A DNA stretch of 64,000 nucleotides from the NCBI RefSeq assembly GCF_013912375.1, contig NZ_JACETV010000013.1, positions 40,966-104,965 of the forward strand, read 5' to 3'. Under the pieces are notes generated by a model. It saw nothing but the letters and a program-made list of their open reading frames with translations, made no database searches and was not told the DNA's origin. Position numbers and translations under genes: made by a program. This DNA is from Emticicia sp. BO119. Its GTDB lineage: Bacteria; Bacteroidota; Bacteroidia; Cytophagales; Spirosomataceae. Position 1 is the stretch's first letter. Each line of letters opens with the position of its first letter. Shown here piece by piece: positions 25,633-34,215 of this stretch.

Positions 25633-26625
25633 TTAGCTGTTATTTTTAATGCGATGGGGTAGTAAAGCAAAAAAACTATAAGTCTTACTCAACCATTTAG
25701 GGAAGATATACTCTCGTATAATTTCTTTGGTTATGGCTGATGATGGCTTTCCTAAACGGAGATACTGAATAGCAGCTGACACCTGCTTGAAGTATTTATC
25801 GACATATTGTTTGCTATCCAACATCATTCGATAATATCGGGCAATGTTTTTATTGAGCGTTTCATGGAAACGATAGTTCAACTCATGGTCAATGCCTTTG
25901 TACATCCCTATGCGATTTTTCAAAAACTCGGCATCGGCATATCCGTCTGTAAAACTCATACCACTGTTGCGGTTTTTGCGATAGACCGACATTACCTCCT
26001 TCATATACCTGAACTTACCACCTCCTTTACCCAATAAAATATAACGAGGAATATCACCGCTTTTAGACTCATGAAACCATTGAGGATAATGGTTAATAAC
26101 CCCATGACGGAACAGAATAGCCGAGGTGGCAATAAACCAAACTTCATCTTCTCCGATAAAATCTTCTACAGTTACTATTTCCTTTTGATCCGGTGGGTTT
26201 ACAAATTGGTTCGGATGAGAATCATCGTCGAAGATGATTTCGGCATTATGAAAACAGGCCACATAATCCGGGTGAGTATCCAGAAAATCAGCCATTTTTT
26301 GTAGTTTGCTGTCATCAGTCCAGTAATCATCACCATCCATAGGGGCAATGTATTGCCCTTTGGCTTTTTCTAATGCTCTTAGTGTATTATTTTTTCCGAA
26401 TCCACCGAGGTTTTTCTCATGGAGCATCGGAACAATAATGTCAGGGTATTGCTGATGATATTCCTTAATAATGGCTTGTGTATTATCAGGCGAGGCATCA
26501 TCCCCTACCAATATCTCATATCTGAAGTTTACTTTCTGGCTAAGAATGGAATCCAGCGTCTTACGAATGAATTTTTCGTGCTTATACGTCAGAACCATTA
26601 CACTTACTTTTACCATCTCATTCAC
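25633..26625 (-). CDS. GT2 glycosyltransferase (soluble), tandem paralogue
   Basis: The 330-residue GT2 enzyme has VKVSVMVLTYKHEKFIRKTL, ILVGDDASPDNTQ and the DXD motif APMDGDDYWTDDSKLQ. A C-terminal tail of about 60 residues (basic and hydrophobic, ending near RIKNNS) is missing in its neighbour. The gene starts directly after rsmH (its first codon follows the rsmH stop at 26626), so the two are read as one transcript. The ATG at 26616 (MVKVSVMV) is an alternative start. It probably adds a hexose or hexosamine to a surface glycan, but the substrate is unknown. Confidence 0.87.
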   Translation of the reverse strand: MNEMVKVSVMVLTYKHEKFIRKTLDSILSQKVNFRYEILVGDDASPDNTQAIIKEYHQQYPDIIVPMLHEKNLGGFGKNNTLRALEKAKGQYIAPMDGDDYWTDDSKLQKMADFLDTHPDYVACFHNAEIIFDDDSHPNQFVNPPDQKEIVTVEDFIGEDEVWFIATSAILFRHGVINHYPQWFHESKSGDIPRYILLGKGGGKFRYMKEVMSVYRKNRNSGMSFTDGYADAEFLKNRIGMYKGIDHELNYRFHETLNKNIARYYRMMLDSKQYVDKYFKQVSAAIQYLRLGKPSSAITKEIIREYIFPKWLSKTYSFFALLPHRIKNNS

Positions 26626-27534
26626 TTATTTTATACGCTCCGCAATACGCAATTTCGCACTTCTGGCTCTTGGGTTCAGTTGTCTTTCTTCTTCTGTGGC
26701 TTCTATTGCTTTCCTATTAACGGCTTCCAGGGGTTTTAAATCATTTCCAAAAAAATCTTTTTCTACCTCTCCACTAAATTTCCCGCTTCTGATAAAATTT
26801 TTCACCAGTCGGTCTTCTAATGAATGGTAAGACATTACTACCAGTCTTCCTCCTTCCGCCAATACGTCAGGTGTTTGTTGCAAAAATTCTTCCAGCACAG
26901 CCATTTCCTGATTTACCTCAATGCGCAAAGCCTGAAACACCTGCGCAAAGTACTTGTTTTCTTTACCACGTGGTGTAAACTTCTGCAAGATACCTTTCAG
27001 ATCGTTGATAGTCTCTATGCTTTTGTTTAATCTGGCCGTATAAATGGCCTGTGCGGCTGTGCGGGCATTTTGTATTTCGCCATACATGCCTAAAATTTTG
27101 TGCAGTTGTTCCACCGGATACTCGTTTACGATATTTTTGGCTGTAATATCAGCGTTCTGATTCATGCGCATATCTAACTCGGCATCAAACCTTGTTGAGA
27201 AACCGCGCTCAGGTGTATCAATCTGATGGGAAGATATACCTAAATCAGCTAAAATACCATCTACTTTTTTTACGCCAAATAAACGCAGATATTGCTTGAG
27301 ATTACGAAAATTGGCATCAACAAAGCTAAAATTTTTATTTTCTATCAGTTTAGATTCTGCTTTGGCATCAGCATCCTGATCGAAACCATAGAGTTTACCA
27401 GTGGTGAGGTGTTCGAGAATGGCTCTTGAGTGTCCGCCACCACCAAATGTTACGTCTACATAAACGCCATCGGGCTTGATATGAAGGCCATTGAGGCATT
27501 CTTTGAGCATAACGGGCACATGGTAGGCAGGCAT
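26626..27534 (-). CDS. rsmH: 16S rRNA (cytosine(1402)-N(4))-methyltransferase
   Basis: The ATG at 27534 (MPAYHVPVMLKECLNGL) gives 302 residues; a TTG nine bases upstream is a less likely start. Motif I of the SAM fold is VDVTFGGGGHSRAIL. ADLGISSHQIDTPERGFSTRFDAELDMRMNQ and VMSYHSLEDRLVKNFIR are RsmH signatures. It methylates N4 of C1402 in 16S rRNA. In most bacteria the gene sits in the dcw cluster after mraZ; here it lies between a START-domain-type gene and a run of glycosyltransferases, so it has been relocated. A TATTTTTG box lies 30 bases upstream. Confidence 0.95.
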   Translation of the reverse strand: MPAYHVPVMLKECLNGLHIKPDGVYVDVTFGGGGHSRAILEHLTTGKLYGFDQDADAKAESKLIENKNFSFVDANFRNLKQYLRLFGVKKVDGILADLGISSHQIDTPERGFSTRFDAELDMRMNQNADITAKNIVNEYPVEQLHKILGMYGEIQNARTAAQAIYTARLNKSIETINDLKGILQKFTPRGKENKYFAQVFQALRIEVNQEMAVLEEFLQQTPDVLAEGGRLVVMSYHSLEDRLVKNFIRSGKFSGEVEKDFFGNDLKPLEAVNRKAIEATEEERQLNPRARSAKLRIAERIK

Positions 27535-27661
27535 ATAAAGCAATTAAATATCGATAATAATTGCAAAAATAGTGAAAAATGAAAACAATCGTGCAGGCTT
27601 CTGTTTTTCTATCAGCAAATCAATAGAAATCAGTAGAATAAAGAAGGACAAGTATTTGCTT

Positions 27662-28093
27662 TTATACTTCAAGCCTCAATTCATAAGGAACAAATTCATT
27701 ATATTCAATAAATCGCTTTAAAAGCCTTAAGTACATCGCCCAGCAATAGTTCGAGATTCTATAATGCTCGTTAGCTTCCGGCCAGCCGGTATGGTAAAAC
27801 TCTACTTGAGTATAGGTGTTTTTATCTATCAGCCAGAAACCTACTTTGCTACCATCCCAGTCATCATCAGATTTGTTAAAAGTCAGCTCAAATTCAGTAC
27901 AGGGATTGTATTTTGAAACAACCCCTGCCCAGTGGTATTCTTCTCCAAAGACAAATTCGTACACTTCGCCTAACCCAGTTGTACCTCTCGATTCTATGCT
28001 CCACCAATTGTTGATACCCTCAGGTGTTGAAATAGTCTCAAATACTTTTTCAGGTGAAGCATTAATAGGGAAATAGTGAAAAATATTAGCCAT
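27662..28093 (-). CDS. SRPBCC/AHSA1-type protein
   Basis: This 143-residue single START-like (Bet v1) domain is of the AHSA1 type. It opens NIFHYFPINASPEKVFETISTPEGINNWW, with strand pair VYEFVFGEEYHWAGVV and a C-terminal helix RISNYCWAMYLRLLKRF. These proteins bind hydrophobic ligands or act in stress. No transmembrane region or signal peptide. It overlaps the upstream operon partner only by closeness (four bases to the gene at 28098), so both are co-transcribed. Substrate unknown. Confidence 0.85.
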   Translation of the reverse strand: MANIFHYFPINASPEKVFETISTPEGINNWWSIESRGTTGLGEVYEFVFGEEYHWAGVVSKYNPCTEFELTFNKSDDDWDGSKVGFWLIDKNTYTQVEFYHTGWPEANEHYRISNYCWAMYLRLLKRFIEYNEFVPYELRLEV

Positions 28094-28097
28094 AATC

Positions 28098-28526
28098 TTA
28101 ATGAATTTTAGGTACTGTAATTAGCGAGACCCCTAAGAATACAAAAATTAATCCTGTCATAATAATAGGAGGAAGAAAAGCATAAACCATTATGAGACCA
28201 AAACAGATACCAAAAACGATTAAATTAAAAGTGATTATCCCTTTTACCACCTCAGAACTAACCTTTTTCTGAAGTATATACCAGTTAATAAGACCGCCCA
28301 ATAAGCAAAGCAAAGAAAGGCAAGCACTCAACGGTGTCATTATTTCATTCATTGTTCGGTGAAATCCGGCACCGAAATCGAGTTTATAGGTGCCCATTAA
28401 ATCTAATAACTCCTTTTCCTTATCATTCTCAGGAATAGGATCAGTAAAAAGACTGATTGAATGAACAATAGCAGTAAGAAACTGCATAATTGAAGCGGCC
28501 TTTAGCCAGAAAGTATAATTTTTCAT
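28098..28526 (-). CDS. Small membrane protein of unknown function, 142 aa
   Basis: There are four hydrophobic helices (about residues 8-26, 63-80, 90-110 and 115-135), with a soluble loop holding KEKELLDLMGTYKLDFGAGFHRTMNE between the first two. I recognise no domain with certainty. It precedes the SRPBCC gene by only four bases, so the two form one operon. Its upstream region contains a long hairpin (28572-28635). Confidence 0.6.
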   Translation of the reverse strand: MKNYTFWLKAASIMQFLTAIVHSISLFTDPIPENDKEKELLDLMGTYKLDFGAGFHRTMNEIMTPLSACLSLLCLLGGLINWYILQKKVSSEVVKGIITFNLIVFGICFGLIMVYAFLPPIIMTGLIFVFLGVSLITVPKIH

Positions 28527-28939
28527 ACGCCATATTTAGGTTATAAGGATTAAAAGTAATTCTAAGAATTGAAGAGAAATATCTGCTCAGAAATACCTGA
28601 AAAACGCCGACAATAAAAGCAGATAAAATCTCTTATTTTGTGTGAATACTATTCAGATATGGTTTGTGGAGAGGAGCCTGAGATACAAAAATGATTAAAA
28701 TGTATCTTTATATTTAATATTCATGATACGTATATTAGGTTTAAAGCTAAAAAACTTATCTTATCAATTCAAATATATCATTAAAATAGATTTCTTACGT
28801 TTAATTGTTGTTAAGTAAATATTGAATGAAAACAAATTAAACTGCTAATTTTGGTTTTGCAGATAAATAAATTCAGTTACCATTTATTGACAAAAAAGAT
28901 ACACCTTTATCCAAAAACTATATTAAAATCTAATTCTTC
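28527..28939. other. Divergent intergenic region with hairpins and a histidine-kinase promoter
   Basis: No gene is supported. Near the left side, AAGAGA-aa-TATCTGCT (28572-28587) is the near-complement of AGCAGATA-aaa-TCTCTT (28618-28635). AGATACA (28681-28687) and TGTATCT (28701-28707) make a second 7-base inverted repeat. On the right is the promoter of the sensor kinase gene. The rest is AT-rich and unremarkable. Confidence 0.5.
28822..28853 (+). promoter_or_regulatory. Promoter of the sensor histidine kinase gene
   Basis: TTG at 28822-28824 is followed after 21 bases by TAATTTTG at 28846-28853, a perfect TAnnTTTG box. The leader to the ATG at 28940 is about 80 bases. Confidence 0.5.
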
Positions 28940-30151
28940 ATGGCACGACGAGAGGTGTTTGTAAATATCTATGAGCAGATTACAGGTTGGCGGTTTGTTG
29001 CAATTATTATATTGCTACTTATAGGTATCGGCATTTTGTATTATTTCAATCAGTTAGGTAAAACCCTTGAAGATCGAGAAAAGAAATACGCCAGACTCTA
29101 TGCTGAAGGGATTAAATTTACGGTTGAGCAAAGCCTTAATAGCACGTGCGATTATACATATGTGCAGGAAATGCTGGAGGCTAATGAAACAGTACCAATG
29201 ATTATGGTTTTGAATGGTAGACCTACGCAGTATTCTCAGAATATCCCTGAACTGGAAGATAAAAATATGAAATGGACTGAAAAGGAAAAACTTAATTTCC
29301 AGTATGCTGTGGTAGGTGAAATGGGGCAGGAACACCCTCCCATTGAGTTTGTAGTTGGCAAGGATAAAGGATATGTCTATTACAGCAATTCGGTAGTAGT
29401 AAAGCAACTGCGGTATTTCCCTTATATTCTATTAGGTACTTTTCTGATTTTTGGCTCTTTGGCCTATATCGCTTATAGTTCATCACGCAAAGCTGAGCAA
29501 AACCGTGTATGGGTAGGTTTGGCAAAAGAAACGGCCCATCAGTTAGGTACACCTATATCGGCTCTGATGGCATGGGTAGAAGTATTAAGAGGAAACCCTG
29601 AATTTGATGCAAGTATAGGCGATGAAATGGAAAAAGATGTGAAGCGGCTTGAAACCATTACTACCCGTTTCTCAAATATTGGCTCTATTCCACAGATGAG
29701 TCAGGAGAAAATAGTGGAAATGGTAGAGCAGACGTTGAAATACCTGGAAAGAAGAATTTCGACTAAAGTAAAAGTACATTTTGCCAGCCATATATCTACT
29801 GACACCATGGTACAAGTAAACAGACATTTATTTGAATGGGTAATAGAAAACCTTTGTAAAAATGCCGTAGATGCTATGGTCGGTAAAGGCGAATTATATG
29901 TGTCAGTATTACAACTTAATAAAAACCGAATTGCCATTGATGTGATGGATACGGGTAAGGGGATTTCAAAGAGTAATCTTCGTAAAATATTTAAACCAGG
30001 CTTTAGTACCAAGAAAAGAGGCTGGGGACTTGGGCTGACATTAGCCAAGCGTATCATCGAAAACTACCATGATGGCAGGCTCTATGTAAAAGATACCCAG
30101 GTTGATAAGGGAACAACTTTCAGGATAATATTGGATGCAAAAGGTGTATGA
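28940..30151 (+). CDS. Sensor histidine kinase with periplasmic sensor domain (orphan)
   Basis: The 403-residue protein has a first helix at about residues 17-35, a sensor domain of about 120 residues, a second helix near 157-173, then the kinase core. The H-box is ETAHQLGTPISALMAW (His near residue 200), the N-box is ENLCKNAVDAM, and the G boxes are VMDTGKGIS and KRGWGLGL. The family autophosphorylates on the histidine and passes phosphate to a response regulator. No regulator is adjacent, so it is an orphan. The sensor part has no recognised fold, and its ligand is unknown. It ends in a palindrome shared with the convergent hydrolase gene. Confidence 0.9.
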   Translation: MARREVFVNIYEQITGWRFVAIIILLLIGIGILYYFNQLGKTLEDREKKYARLYAEGIKFTVEQSLNSTCDYTYVQEMLEANETVPMIMVLNGRPTQYSQNIPELEDKNMKWTEKEKLNFQYAVVGEMGQEHPPIEFVVGKDKGYVYYSNSVVVKQLRYFPYILLGTFLIFGSLAYIAYSSSRKAEQNRVWVGLAKETAHQLGTPISALMAWVEVLRGNPEFDASIGDEMEKDVKRLETITTRFSNIGSIPQMSQEKIVEMVEQTLKYLERRISTKVKVHFASHISTDTMVQVNRHLFEWVIENLCKNAVDAMVGKGELYVSVLQLNKNRIAIDVMDTGKGISKSNLRKIFKPGFSTKKRGWGLGLTLAKRIIENYHDGRLYVKDTQVDKGTTFRIILDAKGV

Positions 30152-30173
30152 CAATTAAAAAAAATTGTCATAC
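30146..30173. terminator. Palindrome between convergent kinase and hydrolase genes
   Basis: GTATGACAATT (30146-30156) and AATTGTCATAC (30163-30173) form an 11-base perfect stem with an A6 loop. It includes the kinase stop codon. There is no T run, so terminator function is likely but not certain. Confidence 0.45.
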
Positions 30174-30178
30174 ATCCA

Positions 30179-30973
30179 TCATTTCGCTCTTAAAAAAGCC
30201 AGAATCTCCTTAGCAAAGGCTTCTGAAATTGATGTGCTACCATGATTACCCGGAACGGTTTTCAAGGTAGAATTAGGTATCATTTTAGCTAAGGCAGGAA
30301 CATCTCCGTTATCACTATCCTGGTCGCCTGAAATGACAAGTACAGGTTTTTTAACTTTGGCTAATTCAGAAGGTAGCGTAGTAGGCTGTACTTTTTGCAG
30401 ATAACCCATTACCAGGGTATCAACTCCATTTCTTTTAGCACTTTCAATAGCTCCTTTGGTTTCAGGGTATAAATGGGCTTTCCCTGAAAATGCTTCTGCA
30501 AACATTTTTCTTCGTTCCCAGTTCGGGTTGGTGAAATCAACACCTGCACCACCAATCACCGCTTTCATGATGTGTTTATCTAATATCAATTGCTTGGCAA
30601 CCAGAATCGCCCCCCTCGAATAACCTACTACATGGTATTTCTTGAAGCCTAAATGCTTCATTAATTCCATCACATCACGTAGTTCAGCATTATCCTGATA
30701 GGCTTCCAAAGCATGCGGTTTATCAGATACCCCGTTTCCTCTTAAATCAACGTTAATCACTTTAAAACCATTATCAGCTAATGTCTGAATCAATACTCCT
30801 CTTTTCCACGATTTACTACTACTCATAAATCCATGAAGCAATACTACGGGCGTGCCCTCGCCGGTTACCTCATAATGAATTTTTGTGCCATCGAATGACG
30901 TAAATAATGGCTCTCTTTCAGTCTGAGCCAAAGCCAGTAAGGGACATATAAATATCAATAGTAAGATTTTCAT
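30179..30973 (-). CDS. Alpha/beta hydrolase with signal peptide
   Basis: A signal peptide (about residues 1-16, MKILLLIFICPLLALAQ) leads an alpha/beta hydrolase fold. The oxyanion motif is VVLLHGFMSSSKSWKRG, the nucleophile elbow is GYSRGAILVA (Ser near residue 119), the acid is in VISGDQDSD, and the histidine is in VPGNHGSTS. The fold is complete at 264 residues. It may hydrolyse an ester or a lactone in the periplasm, but no substrate can be read. The upstream gap carries a direct repeat that could regulate it. Confidence 0.85.
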   Translation of the reverse strand: MKILLLIFICPLLALAQTEREPLFTSFDGTKIHYEVTGEGTPVVLLHGFMSSSKSWKRGVLIQTLADNGFKVINVDLRGNGVSDKPHALEAYQDNAELRDVMELMKHLGFKKYHVVGYSRGAILVAKQLILDKHIMKAVIGGAGVDFTNPNWERRKMFAEAFSGKAHLYPETKGAIESAKRNGVDTLVMGYLQKVQPTTLPSELAKVKKPVLVISGDQDSDNGDVPALAKMIPNSTLKTVPGNHGSTSISEAFAKEILAFLRAK

Positions 30974-31365
30974 AAATGAGAATGTATTTATTTTAATGTA
31001 CAGTTGATTTTTCTTAATTTGCCATTGAAAGCTATGCTAAAAAAGACAGACTATATTTTTTTGAATTAATAATAACACCCTCCGATACGTTTATGGTAAA
31101 AGGTTGTGTTAGCAACAAAACGTTTAGTAACCAACAAACCCGTTGATGAATTGTTTTAGTCTTACTGTACCTTTTAAAAAACGACAAAAACAAGACAATA
31201 TTTGTGTTTTTTAAAGATTTAATAAAAATAATTGAAGTTTTTCCGGGTTGAGAAATGTTTTGTAACATTTGCCTCAGCGTGGACAAAACGTTTGGTAATC
31301 AACAAAATATTTATGAGTTATCCGGCAAGCATGAAAAGGCCTGTTGTTCGGTTGATGAATTAAGG
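30974..31365. other. Intergenic region with degenerate direct repeats
   Basis: No convincing gene; a weak 84-codon minus-strand frame (31032-31286) has no family and low coding character. ACGTTTDGTAA-type motifs occur three times (about 31087, 31118 and 31286). A 24-base unit (ACAAAACGTTTAGTAACCAA onward) at 31115 recurs at 31283 with two mismatches. GTTGATGAATT recurs at 31142 and 31351. These look like operator-type repeats upstream of the hydrolase gene. Confidence 0.5.
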
Positions 31366-32583
31366 TTATTTACCTTTCCTGACATCCAGACCATAACCTT
31401 TCAGAATACCTCTCGCTAAGGCTGTTTTATGTACTTCGTCAGCGCCATCATAAATACGTGCGGCTCTTTCATGCGAATACCAGTGCGACAACAGTATATC
31501 GTTAGTCATACCTAATGCTCCGTGTGTCTGTATAGCTCTGTCAATTACCCGAAGCATCATATTAGCCGTAAAGAACTTAATCATTGATATTTCGTCACGC
31601 ACGGCTGATGCTCCCCGCTCATCTATATTTTTGGCTGTTCGTAGTACCAAAAGGCGTGCTGCATCAATCTCTGCCCTGCTTTCAGCAATGAAACCCTGGA
31701 TAAACTGTTTCTCTCCTAATGCCACCCCTTCTTCCATTTCTCTTGAAACGGCATACTGACACATTAGCTCAAAACTACGTTCGGCAATACCAATAAAGCG
31801 CATACAATGGTGGATTCTGCCCGGCCCTAAGCGTTCCTGGGCTAAAAGAAACCCCGCCCCCTCTATGCCAATCAGGTTAGCCTGAGGTACTCTCACGTTC
31901 TCATAGGTCACTTCGGCATGACTTGCCCAGCTATCCCCAGCATGCCCCATAATCGGGATATTCCTTACCAAGGTAAAGCCAGGAGTATCAGTAGGAACCA
32001 GTATCTGACTGGCTCTTTTATGTGGAGCTGCATCGGGGTTAGTTACTGCCATTACTACGGCAAAAGCCGCCCCGTCAGCCGATGAAGTAAACCACTTATG
32101 TCCGTTTATTAAATAATCATTACCATCTTTCACCGCTGTTGTACCCATACGAGTAGGGTTTGAGCCTGCAAACTCAGGTTCAGTCATAGAGAAACAACTT
32201 CTGATAGCACCATCCATCAAAGGTTTCAGGTATTGGTCTTTCAGATGCTCAGGAGCATATTTATGCATAAGTTCAGTATTACCAATATCAGGAGCCTGTG
32301 TATTAAACACAAAATGCCCAAAGGGGGTCATGGCTAAAATCTCACTGATTTGCCCGAACTCACACAAGCTTAAGTTTAAGCCTCCGTCTTCTTCAGGCAG
32401 ATGCAAACCCCATAATCCGGCTTTTTTTACTAAGGTTCTTTTCTGTTGCAGAACAGGTTCTATACAGGAGAAATTATGCGTAAGATTTTCAGTAGTTTCT
32501 AAAGGATATAACTCATTTACGACAAATTCTTTGATACGAGGTAATAGCGTACTGATTTTCTCGGTAATAAACAATCGCTCCAT
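31366..32583 (-). CDS. Acyl-CoA dehydrogenase
   Basis: The 405-residue protein has the ACAD fold in order. The N-terminal helical domain leads to SCFSMTEPEFAGSNPT with FAD-binding Thr/Ser, and HKWFTSSADGAAFAVV covers the middle beta domain. A C-terminal helical bundle holds YDGADEVHKTALARGIL; this signature (IYDGADEVH) places it near the ACAD10/11 branch. It should oxidise an acyl-CoA in fatty acid or branched-chain catabolism, passing electrons to ETF. It is monocistronic, with no ETF or thioesterase beside it. Confidence 0.9.
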   Translation of the reverse strand: MERLFITEKISTLLPRIKEFVVNELYPLETTENLTHNFSCIEPVLQQKRTLVKKAGLWGLHLPEEDGGLNLSLCEFGQISEILAMTPFGHFVFNTQAPDIGNTELMHKYAPEHLKDQYLKPLMDGAIRSCFSMTEPEFAGSNPTRMGTTAVKDGNDYLINGHKWFTSSADGAAFAVVMAVTNPDAAPHKRASQILVPTDTPGFTLVRNIPIMGHAGDSWASHAEVTYENVRVPQANLIGIEGAGFLLAQERLGPGRIHHCMRFIGIAERSFELMCQYAVSREMEEGVALGEKQFIQGFIAESRAEIDAARLLVLRTAKNIDERGASAVRDEISMIKFFTANMMLRVIDRAIQTHGALGMTNDILLSHWYSHERAARIYDGADEVHKTALARGILKGYGLDVRKGK

Positions 32584-32692
32584 AAACAGGTTTTTAAGGT
32601 TGAATCTGTAAATATGGCAATAATTTAGCTTTCATGTATTATTTGTAAAATTTAACTCTGATTGTTTTCTCATTTTTTTCATAGAAATAGTT

Positions 32693-32700
32693 TAATTTTG
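32693..32700 (+). promoter_or_regulatory. Possible -7 box upstream of the BamA/TamA-like gene
   Basis: TAATTTTG (32693-32700) matches the TAnnTTTG consensus, 69 bases before the ATG. No clear -33 element lies at the usual distance, so this is weak evidence. Confidence 0.3.
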
Positions 32701-32768
32701 GGCTTTCAAATTATAAATACCTTTCATCTTTGGGTTCACAAACGAAACTTCCTACCTGCCCCTTTTGA

Positions 32769-34163
32769 ATGAATAAATTCAAGCACTTTTTCCTGTTTTG
32801 TTTTTTACAGATGTGTTATTGCCAAAGCTTTGCTGCTGATTCGGTATTTGTTCACCAGATACAGATAAAAGGGAATATCCGTACAAAAGACAAAATCATT
32901 CTGCGAGAAGTAGGAGTAAAACCCGGAGATAGCCTGAAAAAAGCTACACTGAATGAAGTATTGGAGATTGACCGTAGGAAAATTGTTAATACTAACCTGT
33001 TTATTACCGTAAATATAGCCGTTACAGACATAAGTGATTCGGTGATAGATATAGAGATTGAAGTAAAAGAGCGTCTATACTTTGTGGCTTTTCCGGTGTT
33101 TTATTTGGCCGACCGTAATTTTAATGAATGGTGGTATGAACGCAAACGGGATTTAAGGCGGACAATTTATGGCGTATATACCAAGCATTCAAACCTGACA
33201 GGAAATAACGACCAGTTGAAGCTAAGAGCTGAATTTGGCTTTGTACCTAATTTTGAAATAGCGTATTCAACGCCCTATTTAGATAAAGATCTGACCAAAC
33301 GGATTTCTGTAGGGGTATTGTATGTCATGAATAAAACAATGGCTTACCGAACCTGGCAGGATAAACTGCAGTTTTTCCAGAGTGAAAGTAAACAAAGAGA
33401 GCGGATATATGTGTATTCGGTTTTTAGTCAGCGTAAAGGGTTTTATCAGAGCCAGCAATTAGAGTTAAGTTATACACAAGTACAGATAGGCGATACCATT
33501 GCCATACTGAATCCGAACTATCTGTTAGATGCCCGACAGAAACAAAACTATTTTCTGGCAAGTTATGCATATATATATGATAAGAGAGATAACCGGCAAT
33601 ATGCTTTAGATGGATATTCTGTTAGCTTTGGTGCTACAAAATATGGACTGTTGCCAAGTGATAACGTTAACTTATTGAGCCTATCTGCTGGTTTTACACA
33701 ATACATTCCCTTAGGTAAGAAGTTCTACGCCAATTATAGTGTGCGAGGCAGAGTTTCTTTTCCAAAGAAACAACCTTTCTTACAAACGTTAGGCTTAGGT
33801 TACCGTAACGACCTGGTGAGAGGTTATGAACTATATGTAATAGACGGACAACGATACGGACTTGTAAAAACTAACCTTAAATACCAGTTATTTAACCGCA
33901 CCTTTGATTTAAAAAAATACCTTAAAATCAAACAATTCAATACTTTTCCGATAGCGGCATACTTAAATTCATTTATTGACGTTGGGTACGTGACGAATGA
34001 GTTTTCGGTATTAAATAATAGTCGTCTGGCTAATACATTCATAGCCGGAACCGGTTTAGGACTTGATGTAGTAACATTTTATAACGTAGTCGGCAGACTC
34101 AATTATTCATTAAACGGCTTAGGGGAAAGAAGAGTTTTTTTTGCAGTTACAAGAGATTTTTAA
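32769..34163 (+). CDS. BamA/TamA-like outer-membrane protein with one POTRA domain
   Basis: A signal peptide (about residues 1-22) is followed by a single POTRA-like domain: VFVHQIQIKGNIRTKDKIILREVGVKPGD to VIDIEIEVKERLY. A C-terminal beta-barrel of about 340 residues ends in FFAVTRDF, with the terminal Phe typical of outer-membrane insertion. The Omp85 family signature is looser than in BamA (one POTRA rather than five), so it is probably a TamA-like or autonomous Omp85 protein. It probably helps assemble or secrete outer-membrane proteins. Cargo unknown. Confidence 0.8.
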   Translation: MNKFKHFFLFCFLQMCYCQSFAADSVFVHQIQIKGNIRTKDKIILREVGVKPGDSLKKATLNEVLEIDRRKIVNTNLFITVNIAVTDISDSVIDIEIEVKERLYFVAFPVFYLADRNFNEWWYERKRDLRRTIYGVYTKHSNLTGNNDQLKLRAEFGFVPNFEIAYSTPYLDKDLTKRISVGVLYVMNKTMAYRTWQDKLQFFQSESKQRERIYVYSVFSQRKGFYQSQQLELSYTQVQIGDTIAILNPNYLLDARQKQNYFLASYAYIYDKRDNRQYALDGYSVSFGATKYGLLPSDNVNLLSLSAGFTQYIPLGKKFYANYSVRGRVSFPKKQPFLQTLGLGYRNDLVRGYELYVIDGQRYGLVKTNLKYQLFNRTFDLKKYLKIKQFNTFPIAAYLNSFIDVGYVTNEFSVLNNSRLANTFIAGTGLGLDVVTFYNVVGRLNYSLNGLGERRVFFAVTRDF

Positions 34164-34215
34164 TGTAAGATTATATTTATAATAGATTAAATACTGATAC
34201 AATAAGTTCAAAATC

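Noticed and set aside
31032..31286. An 84-codon minus-strand reading frame in the hydrolase upstream gap
   Set aside because: It spans the direct-repeat region, has no signal, domain or upstream start signals, and its composition is like the surrounding non-coding DNA.
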